Shown: piece by piece, positions 33,094 to 42,106 of the stretch | Position numbering within the stretch: the stretch's first letter is position 1 | Layout of the letters: the number at the start of each line of letters is the position of its first letter | Origin: Curtobacterium sp. Leaf183 | Lineage (GTDB): Bacteria > Actinomycetota > Actinomycetes > Actinomycetales > Microbacteriaceae | Direction of reading: 5' to 3' | Assembly: GCF_001424385.1 (NCBI RefSeq) | Contig: NZ_LMPO01000009.1 | Location: forward strand, 750,520 to 814,519 | Length of the DNA: 64,000 bases | Position numbers and translations under genes: made by a program | The notes under the pieces: model-generated | Database searches by the model: none | What the model was told of the DNA's origin: nothing | Seen by the model: the letters and a program-made list of their open reading frames with translations, nothing else

Positions 33094-34242
33094 ATGAAGC
33101 CGATGAAGGTTGCACGGGAACAGCAGATCGCAGTGTTCGGGGAGTCCGGCAGCGGGAAGACCGTGCTGCTCTCGTCGTTCTACGGCGCCGCGCAAGAGCC
33201 AGCCTTCATCAACAAGAGTCTGTATAAGATCACCGCGGATACGGCCGCGCAGGGCCTGCGGCTGCATCAGAACTATCTCGGGATGAAGAACACTGGCGCG
33301 ATGCCGGCCACGAGCCGTTTCTCTGCGACGAAGTACGTGTTCTCGGTCCAGCAGCGCTCCAACGCCGCGTCGAGGGGCAGGAAGCCGGCTGCGGAGGAGC
33401 TCCGGCTGGTGTGGCACGACTACCCGGGTGAGTGGTTTGAGGAAGAACCCTCCACCCTCGAGGAGATCAGCCGTCGTGCCGAGACCTTCAAGGCGCTGGT
33501 CGGGTCCGACGTAGCTGTGCTGCTCGTCGACGGGCAACGTCTCGTCGACAACGCTGGCGAGGAAGAGCGGTACCTAAAAGCGCTGCTGACGAACTACATC
33601 GCACACGTGTCACGGGTGCGCAGCGAGCTCCTGCCAAATAGCCAGCGGCTCGTTCGGTTCCCTCGAGTATGGCTCTTTGGGCTGTCGAAGGCGGACCTGT
33701 TGCCGGGGACGGATGCGACGGCGTTCCGGGACCTCCTTGTGGAGAAGGTCGGGCAGGAGATAACCCTGCTGCGCGAGGAGCTCGCCGCATTCGCTGAAGA
33801 GCCGGAAGCGTTCTCCCTCGGGGAGGACTTCGTTATACTGTCCTCCGCGAAGTTCGAACCCGGCAGGATCGACTTCGGTGAGCAGATCGGGGTGCCGCTG
33901 ATGCTGCCGATCGCAGCAATGCTGCCGCTCTCGCGGCAGCTGCGCTGGGCGAAAGCGCTCCGCCACGGCGGGAAGGTCGCGACCGAACTGATGAAGAACG
34001 CCGGAACCGCGATCTCGTTCCTCAGCGCGTTCGCGGTCAGGCTTCCGGGCAAGCTCAAGCTCCTCCCCGCGCTCGTGCCGTTCGTCGTCGACCCGCTTAT
34101 CGAACACGGCACCGAGAAGCTGCAGGACGCATGCAACAAGGCAGCAGACCGCCATGACTTCCTCACGGCCGTACTGCTCGGCTTCCGCCTCGATTTGAAC
34201 CGCGCGGTCGAGAACGACGTCCTCATCGAGAGTCCGAAGTGA
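33094..34242 (+). CDS. P-loop GTPase-like protein of the accessory region
   Basis: 382 residues. G1/Walker A is FGESGSGKT (residues 14-22); G3 is WHDYPGEWFEEE, a D-x-x-G form; G4 is probably GLSKADLLPG (S-K-A-D in place of N-K-x-D). These are features of TRAFAC-type GTPases of the kind found in bacterial conflict systems. Between G3 and G4 is an acidic helical insert, and residues about 270-345 contain hydrophobic stretches (LMLPIAAMLPL, LKLLPALVPFVVDPLI) that could touch membrane. It overlaps the next gene by four bases, so the two are co-expressed. Role unknown; defence is an inference from location. Confidence 0.72.
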   Translation: MKPMKVAREQQIAVFGESGSGKTVLLSSFYGAAQEPAFINKSLYKITADTAAQGLRLHQNYLGMKNTGAMPATSRFSATKYVFSVQQRSNAASRGRKPAAEELRLVWHDYPGEWFEEEPSTLEEISRRAETFKALVGSDVAVLLVDGQRLVDNAGEEERYLKALLTNYIAHVSRVRSELLPNSQRLVRFPRVWLFGLSKADLLPGTDATAFRDLLVEKVGQEITLLREELAAFAEEPEAFSLGEDFVILSSAKFEPGRIDFGEQIGVPLMLPIAAMLPLSRQLRWAKALRHGGKVATELMKNAGTAISFLSAFAVRLPGKLKLLPALVPFVVDPLIEHGTEKLQDACNKAADRHDFLTAVLLGFRLDLNRAVENDVLIESPK

Positions 34243-34580
34243 GGCTCATCTGGGCCACCCGTGGGAAAACCTGGGGGTTCCGGTTCGTTCGCACTGGCGG
34301 GCTGGCGAATCCGCTCGAGGTCTACGAGGAGGCGTTTACCGGCTCGGACGGGGAGCCATTCACGTTCACCCAGCGGGCCGACACGCTCGCGGTGCGAATC
34401 CCCGATCCGCAACGGCGGAAGGATCGCGCTGGCCGGGTCATCCCCCACGAGTTCGTCGTGCTTGCCCCCGACCACCTTCGTTTCTCCGACTGCGAGAGTG
34501 CGCGTGCTGCACTCTGGCACGAGGTTGAGGAGGAGTACGCCTCGATCTGGGACGAGCCGGCCAGCTCAATCCCACGCTGA
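34239..34580 (+). CDS. Small partner protein of the GTPase
   Basis: 113 residues; the GTG start overlaps the GTPase stop (GTGA). A beta-rich N-terminal half (LIWATRGKTWGFRFV) and a helical acidic C-terminus (ESARAALWHEVEEEYASIWD). No family recognised. Such tight coupling suggests the product acts with the GTPase, for example as effector or adaptor. Confidence 0.65.
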   Translation: MRLIWATRGKTWGFRFVRTGGLANPLEVYEEAFTGSDGEPFTFTQRADTLAVRIPDPQRRKDRAGRVIPHEFVVLAPDHLRFSDCESARAALWHEVEEEYASIWDEPASSIPR

Positions 34581-35113
34581 ATGAAGCCAAGCTGGCCAGG
34601 ACAAGCGAGGTGGCACCCGAGTTTTATAGGGCCGTCGTTCTCGAGCTGCAGCGCTAGCCGAGGAACGATCCGATGAGCCAGATCGGCCCCATCACGATAA
34701 TTACGAGCAGCAGCACAACCATGAGCACTGCGTCAGTGATTCCCCAAATGCGACAACCCGAAGCGGCCAGAAGATCGAGTGCGAAAGCCTGCTGCGCTCC
34801 TGCCTAGCGCGCCGCAGTCGCAGGGAATGTCAGTGGTCCTGTGGAGAGCCCTGCCTGCGACCCAAGCCGACCTCTCACAGAGGCGGCCCAGGTCGGAACC
34901 CATCGACTGACTCCGTACAGAACGAGACCGCCCTGACGAACCTTCTCCAAGACCGCATCACCGCCGACCTCGACTGGTGGTTCGATCCCGCTCCCACACG
35001 GACGTGGCGGTTCGTCACAACCAGCGCCGAGATGACCCGGCAGTCCCACACCGTGCTGGGCAAGCAGCCCTGCCTCACGCTGGCCTTAGGCCGGGTCGGT
35101 GGACACCTTGTAA
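34581..35113. other. Spacer with possible gene remnants
   Basis: 533 bases with no intact gene. On the minus strand a frame ending in TAG at 34654 encodes a hydrophobic peptide (24 residues from GTG at 34728: VLMVVLLLVIIVMG then PIWLIGSFLG), possibly the end of a lost membrane gene or a tiny membrane peptide. On the plus strand at about 34917-35085 a frame reads like coding sequence (TADLDWWFDPAPTRTWRF) but lacks a start and is broken. I regard both as debris. Confidence 0.45.
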
Positions 35114-35341
35114 GTGAGGATGTTCATCTTGAGACGGGCGGGTCGGGAGTTCACTCCTGAGTTCAAGGACGAGGCTGTGAAGCTGGTGACCAACACCGGT
35201 CGGACGGTCGCGGAGGTCGCCCGTGAGCTGGGCGTTCTGGAGGTGCGGTGGGCCGAGGGTTGGAAGAGTTCGGGACCGGCAGGACACCGACAATGGTGCC
35301 GTGACACAGTCCAGTCGGGCTGAGCTGGTCCGGCTCCGGAA
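35114..35341 (+). pseudogene. IS3-family transposase OrfA remnant, frameshifted
   Basis: From 35114, REFTPEFKDEAVKLV, then TGRTVAEVARELGV, is the N-terminal helix-turn-helix of IS3-type OrfA. The normal continuation, here RAELVRLRN, is found in a different frame from 35301, 187 bases after the start, so a frameshift separates the two. OrfB (DDE domain) is missing and I see no terminal inverted repeats. A dead insertion-sequence fragment showing that this spot has received mobile DNA. Confidence 0.75.
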
Positions 35342-36047
35342 CCCAGGGCGGATTCAACTCGTCGTCGCAACAGCTCGATCTGGAGGTGTTCGGTGGTTCG
35401 TGGGACACGTACGTAGCCCCGCACCGTCGCTGAGCCGGTGATCCTCGGGCTGCTTGGCAAACTCCTGCAGCAAGGCTCGGCAGCAGTTGGCCGCCGAATC
35501 TCGGAACGAAACGTCCGTTTGCGATCCGATCACCGGGAGGCACTCGTGTCCGACGTCCCCGCGACACGGGCCCGCGCGGGGCAACGACTTACGCGAATCG
35601 AGCCTGCGCTGCCTCGGCAATGAGTTCCCCTCACCCGTCATCGGTCACTTGGACCGTACGGTCTGAAGCCGGCTCGCGTTCTTTGAAGGGCGATGATTCC
35701 CGGTCGATCGCGTCGTCGCAAATCTGGCACTAGCCGTCGCGTTCGAGCGCGACCGTGACATCCACCCCAGCACGTCGTCATATTGAGCACCCAAGACCGA
35801 TCCCCCGCCCAGACTCGTCGACGTTATTTCGTCGACAGTCCTTGTGCTCAGCCGCAAATTCGGGCACAACCGCTTGCGATTCGCCAGTGACGCCTTCAAA
35901 GAACCGCTCATCTGAGCTGACGAGCGTCGGAGACGTGCACTTCGGCAACACTGGGCGGCTGTAGACAGCTGACTTTGTCAATCCGAGAAGCATACAAGCA
36001 ACTCAGGCAACGTTGTCGATCCTAAGCGCTTTCATAAATCTTCAAAC
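35342..36047. other. AT-richer spacer downstream of brxHI
   Basis: 706 bases without a credible gene. Composition is clearly less GC-rich than the flanks, most of all at 35740-36047. Short open frames on both strands have no family resemblance. It separates transposase debris from the 3' end of the BREX operon. Confidence 0.5.
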
Positions 36048-38123
36048 CTACTCTCCGCCAGTAACGATCGCAATCGACGACGAGGCTATCCCAGCCGCAT
36101 TCACCGTATCGACGAATCGCTCGGCGAGCGTTGCATAGGCCAGGTCCGCCGGCAGAGCGGCGGAGAACTTCAGCCCATCGACCGCCCGTGCGTCGATGTA
36201 GGGAAACACGCCTTCAAGGGTGACAGCTCGCATAACCTTCACGTCAAAATCAACGGTGACCCGTATGTACTCATTGGTGGAGCGGGCCTCGAACTTGATG
36301 GGGAGCGCCGCCGCGAGGGTCTCATGCGCTTTGAGCCCACCCATGCTCCAGAGCGTGGCCTCATTCGTGCTGCGAGTGAGGACGAGGCTTTCGGGGTCGA
36401 CGCGCGAGGCCCAGAACTCTCGAGTCGCAGCGAGAGCCCTCGTCGCGCGTTCAGTCAACCACGCCGGCGGATCGGCACCAAGGAGCACGTCTCGCCGCGC
36501 CCGAACCATCTCGAACGACTCGGGGAGGGAGTCAGACGACCAGCGGACCCTCCCCCGAGCGTTCTCGGGTTCTACCTCGACGCGGCGGCGCGCCCAGTCA
36601 ATCGTGAGGACGCGCCATGCGCGTCCTGCAAGCAACAGCGGTTTCTCTCCACGCATGACCGCGTAGGTGAGGGAAAGCGGCGTGACGCTGCCGATTTCCT
36701 TGCGGCCGATGAGCACGGAGAGTTCGAGATCGGCGATGAAGGTGCTAAGCAGGTCCATGAAATGTCGACCGCCAAATGTCTTCTCCGCGGCGGGTCCAAT
36801 GATGAGCCACCCGCTGTCCTGCACGAGGAAGTCGTTGTTCACGAGGTATTCCAGCACCTCCTCCCCTGCGTTCATTACCGGGCTGCCGCCCCACCATCCA
36901 CGCCAGGTCGCACGGGCAAATCGACCCTCTTGAAGGGCAAGCGCGAGGAACTGCTGCGCGGCGAGATGCCTCGGCGAGGGCGGCGGGATGACCGGCTCGA
37001 CGAACCGGTTGCCCCATAAGTGAAGCAAGCCTGCGGCCCGCAGGAGCGAGTCGTAATCGGTAGTGAGGAACAGAGCATTACGCACTGTGCCCAGGCGACG
37101 GCCGGTGCGACCGAGGCGCTGTAGGAACGAGCCGACGGAGCGTGGCGAATCGAGCTGGATCATCCGGTGGAGGTCGCCGATATCGATGCCTAGCTCGAGT
37201 GTGGACGTCGACACGATGACGCAGTCTCGCGCCTCGGCGAACGCCCGCTCGCTCTGGCGGCGCTCATCGAGCGACAGCGACGAGTGGGAGATGAAAGTCG
37301 TGACGCCCCGGCCGCGCAGCTCGAAGGCGAGCTCCTCAGCCTGCCTCCGGGACTCACAGAAAACGAGGCGCTTCTCACCGACGTGAAGCTGCGAGATCAC
37401 GGTGGCGGCATTCTCCAGGCTGCCGACGTGATCGAGCACTAGTTCCGGTGGGGCGGGTGGGTCGTCGACGGCGACTACCTGGGCTGGAACGCCAAGAGCG
37501 GCATTCGATCCCTGGTACCAAGCGAGCACATCCCTCGGGTTCCCGAGGGTCGCGGATAGGCCGACCCTCTGGATTCGGTGTTCGGTGAGCCGCTGAACAC
37601 GTTCGAGGACGGCCACCAGATGCCACCCGCGGTCCCCGGCGGCGAAGGAGTGGATTTCGTCGGCGACGACAGCGCGGAGCCCGCGGAACAGGAGCCGGTG
37701 GTCGACCCGGCGCGAAACGAGCATCGCCTCGAGGGATTCCGGTGTGGTGAGGAGGATGTCGGGTGGTTCAGCGAGAATCGCTCGCCTGGCGCCGTCGCCG
37801 ATGTCCCCATGCCAGAGTGCGACGCGACGCCCGAGCCAAGCCGTGTACTGTTCCAAGCGCGGCAGCAAATTATTGAGCAATGCCTTCAGCGGAGCGACAT
37901 AGACGACGGAGAGCCCTGTCCAGCCTTCTTCGGTCATCCGGGTGAGCAGCGGGAACGTCGCGGCCTCGGTCTTGCCGCCGGCGGTCGGCGCGATGAGCAG
38001 GCAGTCTGCCCCCGAGTACACCGGCGCGACGGCCGCCCGCTGGAGCGGCCGCAGGTCCGGCCAGCCGAGGGTATTCGCGACGTGGTACTCCAGCGCCGGG
38101 GCGATGCCGGTCGGTTTAGACAT
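36048..38123 (-). CDS. brxHI: BrxHI-type DEAD/DEAH helicase of type 2 BREX
   Basis: 691 residues. Superfamily 2 motifs: LLIAPTAGGKTEAA (Walker A, about 44-52), LTTPESLE, ADEIHSF (DEIH box), GLSATLGNPRD, CESRRQAEELA, STSTLELGIDIGD and QRLGRTGRRLG. The layout resembles Lhr-type helicases, shortened. In type 2 BREX a helicase of this kind (BrxHI) accompanies PglW/X/Y/Z and BrxD; its exact job in defence is not known. The ATG at 38123 overlaps the brxD stop by eight bases. Last gene of the operon. Confidence 0.87.
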   Translation of the reverse strand: MSKPTGIAPALEYHVANTLGWPDLRPLQRAAVAPVYSGADCLLIAPTAGGKTEAATFPLLTRMTEEGWTGLSVVYVAPLKALLNNLLPRLEQYTAWLGRRVALWHGDIGDGARRAILAEPPDILLTTPESLEAMLVSRRVDHRLLFRGLRAVVADEIHSFAAGDRGWHLVAVLERVQRLTEHRIQRVGLSATLGNPRDVLAWYQGSNAALGVPAQVVAVDDPPAPPELVLDHVGSLENAATVISQLHVGEKRLVFCESRRQAEELAFELRGRGVTTFISHSSLSLDERRQSERAFAEARDCVIVSTSTLELGIDIGDLHRMIQLDSPRSVGSFLQRLGRTGRRLGTVRNALFLTTDYDSLLRAAGLLHLWGNRFVEPVIPPPSPRHLAAQQFLALALQEGRFARATWRGWWGGSPVMNAGEEVLEYLVNNDFLVQDSGWLIIGPAAEKTFGGRHFMDLLSTFIADLELSVLIGRKEIGSVTPLSLTYAVMRGEKPLLLAGRAWRVLTIDWARRRVEVEPENARGRVRWSSDSLPESFEMVRARRDVLLGADPPAWLTERATRALAATREFWASRVDPESLVLTRSTNEATLWSMGGLKAHETLAAALPIKFEARSTNEYIRVTVDFDVKVMRAVTLEGVFPYIDARAVDGLKFSAALPADLAYATLAERFVDTVNAAGIASSSIAIVTGGE

Positions 38124-39426
38124 CGATGTGGATCGCGTCGAGGCTACCGAGGGCGGCACGCTCATCGTCGTTGAGCTCACCGGCGGCGACTTGCACCGCT
38201 CCGGCGGCGTCGGGCACGAAATCAGGGAACTGCTCGACCTTGTCGAGCAGATCGACGAGCTTGCGTAGGAACACGCGCGGCGCAATGCCGACTCGCCCGC
38301 CGAGCTGCCCTGCGACCGCAGTCGCGTACCCACCGAGATAGTCGTCGGTAATCAACGCCCCGATCCGGTCTACCGTGGGGCTGCCGCTCGCATAGATGTC
38401 GCGGATGCGCTGTCCGAGCTCGACGAGGCTCGCATGCTGGAATCCGAGCAGGCGGACCTGCGGCGCACGAGGGTTGTCCCACTTTGGGTCACCAGAGAAG
38501 TTGACGCCGATGCGTGCCGCGAGTGGTGGGAGACGCTGGACGCCCTGCGTCCCGTCAAAGAACGCGGGTGTGCCGGTGACGAGGACGTACAACCCGGGGA
38601 ATCGCCCGGCGTCGACTTCATCGAGGAGCTGCCGGAGCGCGTTGAGCGACTTCTCGCGTACGTCGCTGCGCACCCGCTGTAGAGTCTCGACCTCATCGAG
38701 GACGAGCACGAGTCCGCGGTAATCCGAGTCCCGGAGCACGGCGAGGAGGCCCTGGAGGAATCCGAAAGCAGCGAAATGGTCGATGTCCCCACGGACGCCG
38801 GCAACACGACGGACGCTCGCGGCGACGGACGGCTGCCCGCCGAGCCACGCGACGAGTCCGTCGGACGTCGGGCCGTCCCCCGATCGGACGGCCTTGTGGT
38901 AGCCGCGGAGGGCTGCGGCGAATGCGGGGGCGGTGCGGCTAACGACGGCGAGCCGCTGCTCCAGGAGCGCGTCGGTGCGGGCTGCAACGGCGGAGGGGTC
39001 GCGCGGGTCGGCCCCGGCCGCGATGGCGTCTTCTTCCAGGACTCGGAACCAGCCGTCGACGATGTCGCGGAATGCGCTCGCCCCGATCGCCTCGGTGGCG
39101 AGGGTTTCGGTGATGCGCCGGTAGACGGTCTCCAGTCGGTGCAGCGGCGTCTCGGTCTCGGAGATCTGCACCTCGGCGGTCGCGAAGCCCTGCTGCTTGG
39201 CCGTCTCGGTGAGCCAGCGCGCAAAGAATGTCTTGCCAGCACCGTATTCGCCGCGGATGGCCTTGAAGTTCGCGCCGCCCTCGGCGACCGTGGCAAGCTC
39301 AGCGGCGATCGCGGTGCCGAAGCGCTCAAGGCCGACAGCCATCACGTCGAGTCCGCGCTGCGGGACGGTCCCTCGGCGCAGGGCGTCGATGATCTCGCGG
39401 CGACGGCGCGGACTGACGTCGACCAT
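38116..39426 (-). CDS. brxD: BrxD-type ATP-binding protein of type 2 BREX
   Basis: 436 residues. RRREIIDALRRGTVPQRGLD, then GEYGAGKTFFARW (Walker A, 59-66) and LVLVLDEVETLQRVR (Walker B) identify the BREX ATP-binding protein BrxD, an AAA-type ATPase related to archaeal DUF2791/BrxD families. Further family features are VTGTPAFFDGTQGVQRLPPLA (arginine-containing sensor) and the C-terminal GIAPRVFLRKLVDLLDKV. It begins at the last base of the pglZ stop (TGATG) and overlaps brxHI, so it is translated in the chain. Expected to work with BrxHI. Confidence 0.88.
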   Translation of the reverse strand: MVDVSPRRRREIIDALRRGTVPQRGLDVMAVGLERFGTAIAAELATVAEGGANFKAIRGEYGAGKTFFARWLTETAKQQGFATAEVQISETETPLHRLETVYRRITETLATEAIGASAFRDIVDGWFRVLEEDAIAAGADPRDPSAVAARTDALLEQRLAVVSRTAPAFAAALRGYHKAVRSGDGPTSDGLVAWLGGQPSVAASVRRVAGVRGDIDHFAAFGFLQGLLAVLRDSDYRGLVLVLDEVETLQRVRSDVREKSLNALRQLLDEVDAGRFPGLYVLVTGTPAFFDGTQGVQRLPPLAARIGVNFSGDPKWDNPRAPQVRLLGFQHASLVELGQRIRDIYASGSPTVDRIGALITDDYLGGYATAVAGQLGGRVGIAPRVFLRKLVDLLDKVEQFPDFVPDAAGAVQVAAGELNDDERAALGSLDAIHIDV

Positions 39427-42104
39427 CAGGCGCCCCCGAGCTCGAACTGCTCTCGGAGCAGCGGGATGTCGAGCACGACCGTCACACCATCCGCATCGGT
39501 GTCGACGACCGGGTAGCCATCGACGTTCAACACACGGCGCAGCGTCGTCAAGAGCCCAGCGAAGGTGTGGGCGGCGATGCCGAGCTGCACCGCCAGCGTG
39601 TCTCGGTGCGCCCGTCCCCCACCGGCCTCGAGGGAGTCGACAATCGTCGCGACAATGGTGTCCTCGACCGGATGGCGCCCCGCTAGATTTCGGCGTGCGC
39701 TGTACGTCGCCGCGCTCACGAGCGAGGTGCCGAGGCTCGCCCCCGCGCGCGCAGCCACCACCGCGGGCTGCTCCGGCTCGGTGCCGAACAGGGTCGGCCC
39801 GGTCGGCGCAGCCACCTTGGCCGACTTTGTCTTGGCCTTCGGAGCCGGGCGCGCAGCCGAGGCGGCTGAGGTCTCGGCACGACTCGGCTCATTCCACCAG
39901 GTCGGCTCCTGCGGCGGGGCCTCGACCCAGCCGACCGGGTCATCGGCTCCCTGTCGCTTCAGCACGACGACGGGGATCGTCAGTTCGGCGAGGGACGCAC
40001 CACCGTGATAGCCGGCCTTCTTCGTCGTGTATCGGAGACCGTCCGATACGGCCAGGATCGCCTGCCCGCCGGGGGCGAGCACGCGCGGCCCCGCCACGAG
40101 CACCTCATCGGAGCCGGCCGGGGCCCCACCTGCATCGCGCCAACGGGCTGGCGACCCCGGCACGTTCCGCAGCTCACTACCGCGCTCGACGATGTGGCCG
40201 TGGTCCGAGGTGAGGATGACGAGACGCCCGGCGTCCTGGGCGGCCGCGAGCAGCGCCTCCAGGTTGGCGATGGAGTGCGGCGTCCAGCGCAGCGCGTCGA
40301 CGTCGGCGCTGGCGAGGGCGTCGTCGATCGTGTTCAGCACGGCGGCGACGATCTTCTGGGTCCGGCTGCCGATCGCATCAGTCACCGCTTCGGGGAGCGC
40401 GAAGCCGGGCCTGGACCGGAGGTCGTCCTTATGTAAGACGACCCCGTTCACGCCGCTGGTGAATCTCGACTTCTCGATCTGTTGATGGCCGTCGAGTAGT
40501 TCCCCGGCGAAGAGGGAGGTCCTCGAGTACTGCGTTACCGTCGGCAGTGCGGCAAGCGCGACTCCACGGTGCCGCTGCCCCTCGCGGACGACTTCTGCCC
40601 AGCCGAGCCCCGTGAGCTCGGGCACGAGTTCGGCGGCGGTCGGCACGCTCATACCGTCGAGCACGATCAGGAGCACACCGTTCCGAGCGGCGAGCGGCAC
40701 GACGGTCCGCGCGAGCAGGTCTTCAACGGGCGTGACCCGCTCGTCCTTACTGGAGGCGCCGGTGAGCAGCGCCGATGCCGCGCGATCCTGGTCGCGCCGC
40801 TTCGCCTGTACGGCGAGTGCGAGTGCACCGTAGGCTCGCGCGAGGCCGCGATCGGTGTCGCCGTCCCAGATGTCGCCGAGGGCACGCTCCGCCCATGCGC
40901 CATCCGTGGCGTAGTCCTGGAGCGCCCCACTAAGTCCCGCTGTCGGGGTCACACTGCTGACGAGCCAACGCACGAGCCGGGCGGCCATCTGTGCGGTCGG
41001 TCGCGAGCCATCGAACGACGCCCGGACGCTGTGCCCGTCGATCGCGGCCAATGCCCGCTCGACCGAACGCGCCGTCTGCGGCGTCGGCGTCGCTACCGCG
41101 GCGTCGATCGCGGCGGCGAATGCAGCGATGCGCACGCGGAGACCCGCAGGGAGCAGGGCGGATCCCGCCGCGCCGTCCGCCCAACCCCACTCGCCACAAA
41201 GCGCTTCGGCCTGCTCGAGCACCTCGGTGGCATGCCGGTCCCCGCTCGCGAGCCAGCGCTGCGTGATGAGCTTCGCGCCGCCACCGAAGCGCTGCACAGC
41301 GGCGGCACTTGGCGCCCGCCCCAGATACTCTTCGGCACGGACCCGGGCGGCGGCCACGGTGGCGTTCGGCGCGAGGGAACCGGCAGTCCAAAGCTCGCCG
41401 GCGGCGAGGCCGACGGCGATCGGTGACACATTACCGAGCCGACTCGCCGCCGTGAGTGCGAGTGCCAGGTGCGGCTCGGTGTGCGCGGCGACCGCCTGGA
41501 TGAACCCCAGGCGAGCATCCGCGGCCAGTGACTGCAGCCGCATCCGTGCGGTCGCGTCATCCAGCGGGGCGAGCGCCGTGGACAGGTCGAGGTCCTCGGG
41601 TCGCCCCAGGCCGAGGAGCGCGAGCAGCAGCGACCGGATGACGTGTCCCGGGGTAAGCACCGCTCCCGACGGGAGCTGCGGGTAGTTCCGCTCGCGGCGC
41701 CAGTCGGCCAGCAGCCGCGGCAACCAGTTCCCGAGTTCCTTCACCGGGCGCGGGACCGAATCGTCCCGCACGCCGAAGGCGCTCGCGACGAACGCCCACT
41801 CGTCGAGGTCGGTGAGCTGCTGCGGCGACGCGTCGAGCACCACCGCGCTGCCGAGCTGCGCTTCCGTGAGGTCGGTGAGCACCGCGACGTATTCGCCGTC
41901 GGGCACGGATCGCATCGCATCCAGCGCAGCGAGCCCGGACACGCCTTCGATGACGTGGACCCTCGCCTCACCAACCGTGAGTACCCGCTGCCCCGACCAC
42001 GCGGGCTGCGCACGCACCAGGACCGTACGAGCGGGGCGCGGCTTCTTCAGCCATGCCGCCACGTGGTCGCGGAGTGCGGTTTCGGTTGCGATCGGGATGG
42101 CCAC
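39426..42104 (-). CDS. pglZ: PglZ (BREX alkaline-phosphatase-fold protein)
   Basis: 892 residues. The PglZ phosphatase-superfamily core is at residues about 470-720: VLLIVLDGMSVPTAAELVPEL with metal-binding Asp483, and VILTSDHGHIVERG with SDHGH at 633-637. N-terminal to it is a long helical region; the last ~150 residues include a linker rich in Ala/Lys/Pro and a small wedge-like end. PglZ is the hallmark protein of all BREX types. It starts at a GTG two bases after the pglY stop. Known PglZ proteins are needed for defence and, in some types, methylation. Confidence 0.92.
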   Translation of the reverse strand: MAIPIATETALRDHVAAWLKKPRPARTVLVRAQPAWSGQRVLTVGEARVHVIEGVSGLAALDAMRSVPDGEYVAVLTDLTEAQLGSAVVLDASPQQLTDLDEWAFVASAFGVRDDSVPRPVKELGNWLPRLLADWRRERNYPQLPSGAVLTPGHVIRSLLLALLGLGRPEDLDLSTALAPLDDATARMRLQSLAADARLGFIQAVAAHTEPHLALALTAASRLGNVSPIAVGLAAGELWTAGSLAPNATVAAARVRAEEYLGRAPSAAAVQRFGGGAKLITQRWLASGDRHATEVLEQAEALCGEWGWADGAAGSALLPAGLRVRIAAFAAAIDAAVATPTPQTARSVERALAAIDGHSVRASFDGSRPTAQMAARLVRWLVSSVTPTAGLSGALQDYATDGAWAERALGDIWDGDTDRGLARAYGALALAVQAKRRDQDRAASALLTGASSKDERVTPVEDLLARTVVPLAARNGVLLIVLDGMSVPTAAELVPELTGLGWAEVVREGQRHRGVALAALPTVTQYSRTSLFAGELLDGHQQIEKSRFTSGVNGVVLHKDDLRSRPGFALPEAVTDAIGSRTQKIVAAVLNTIDDALASADVDALRWTPHSIANLEALLAAAQDAGRLVILTSDHGHIVERGSELRNVPGSPARWRDAGGAPAGSDEVLVAGPRVLAPGGQAILAVSDGLRYTTKKAGYHGGASLAELTIPVVVLKRQGADDPVGWVEAPPQEPTWWNEPSRAETSAASAARPAPKAKTKSAKVAAPTGPTLFGTEPEQPAVVAARAGASLGTSLVSAATYSARRNLAGRHPVEDTIVATIVDSLEAGGGRAHRDTLAVQLGIAAHTFAGLLTTLRRVLNVDGYPVVDTDADGVTVVLDIPLLREQFELGGA

Positions 42105-42106
42105 GG

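Noticed and set aside
35114..35341. Active insertion sequence
   Set aside because: OrfA is frameshifted and short, OrfB is absent, and no terminal inverted repeats are seen.
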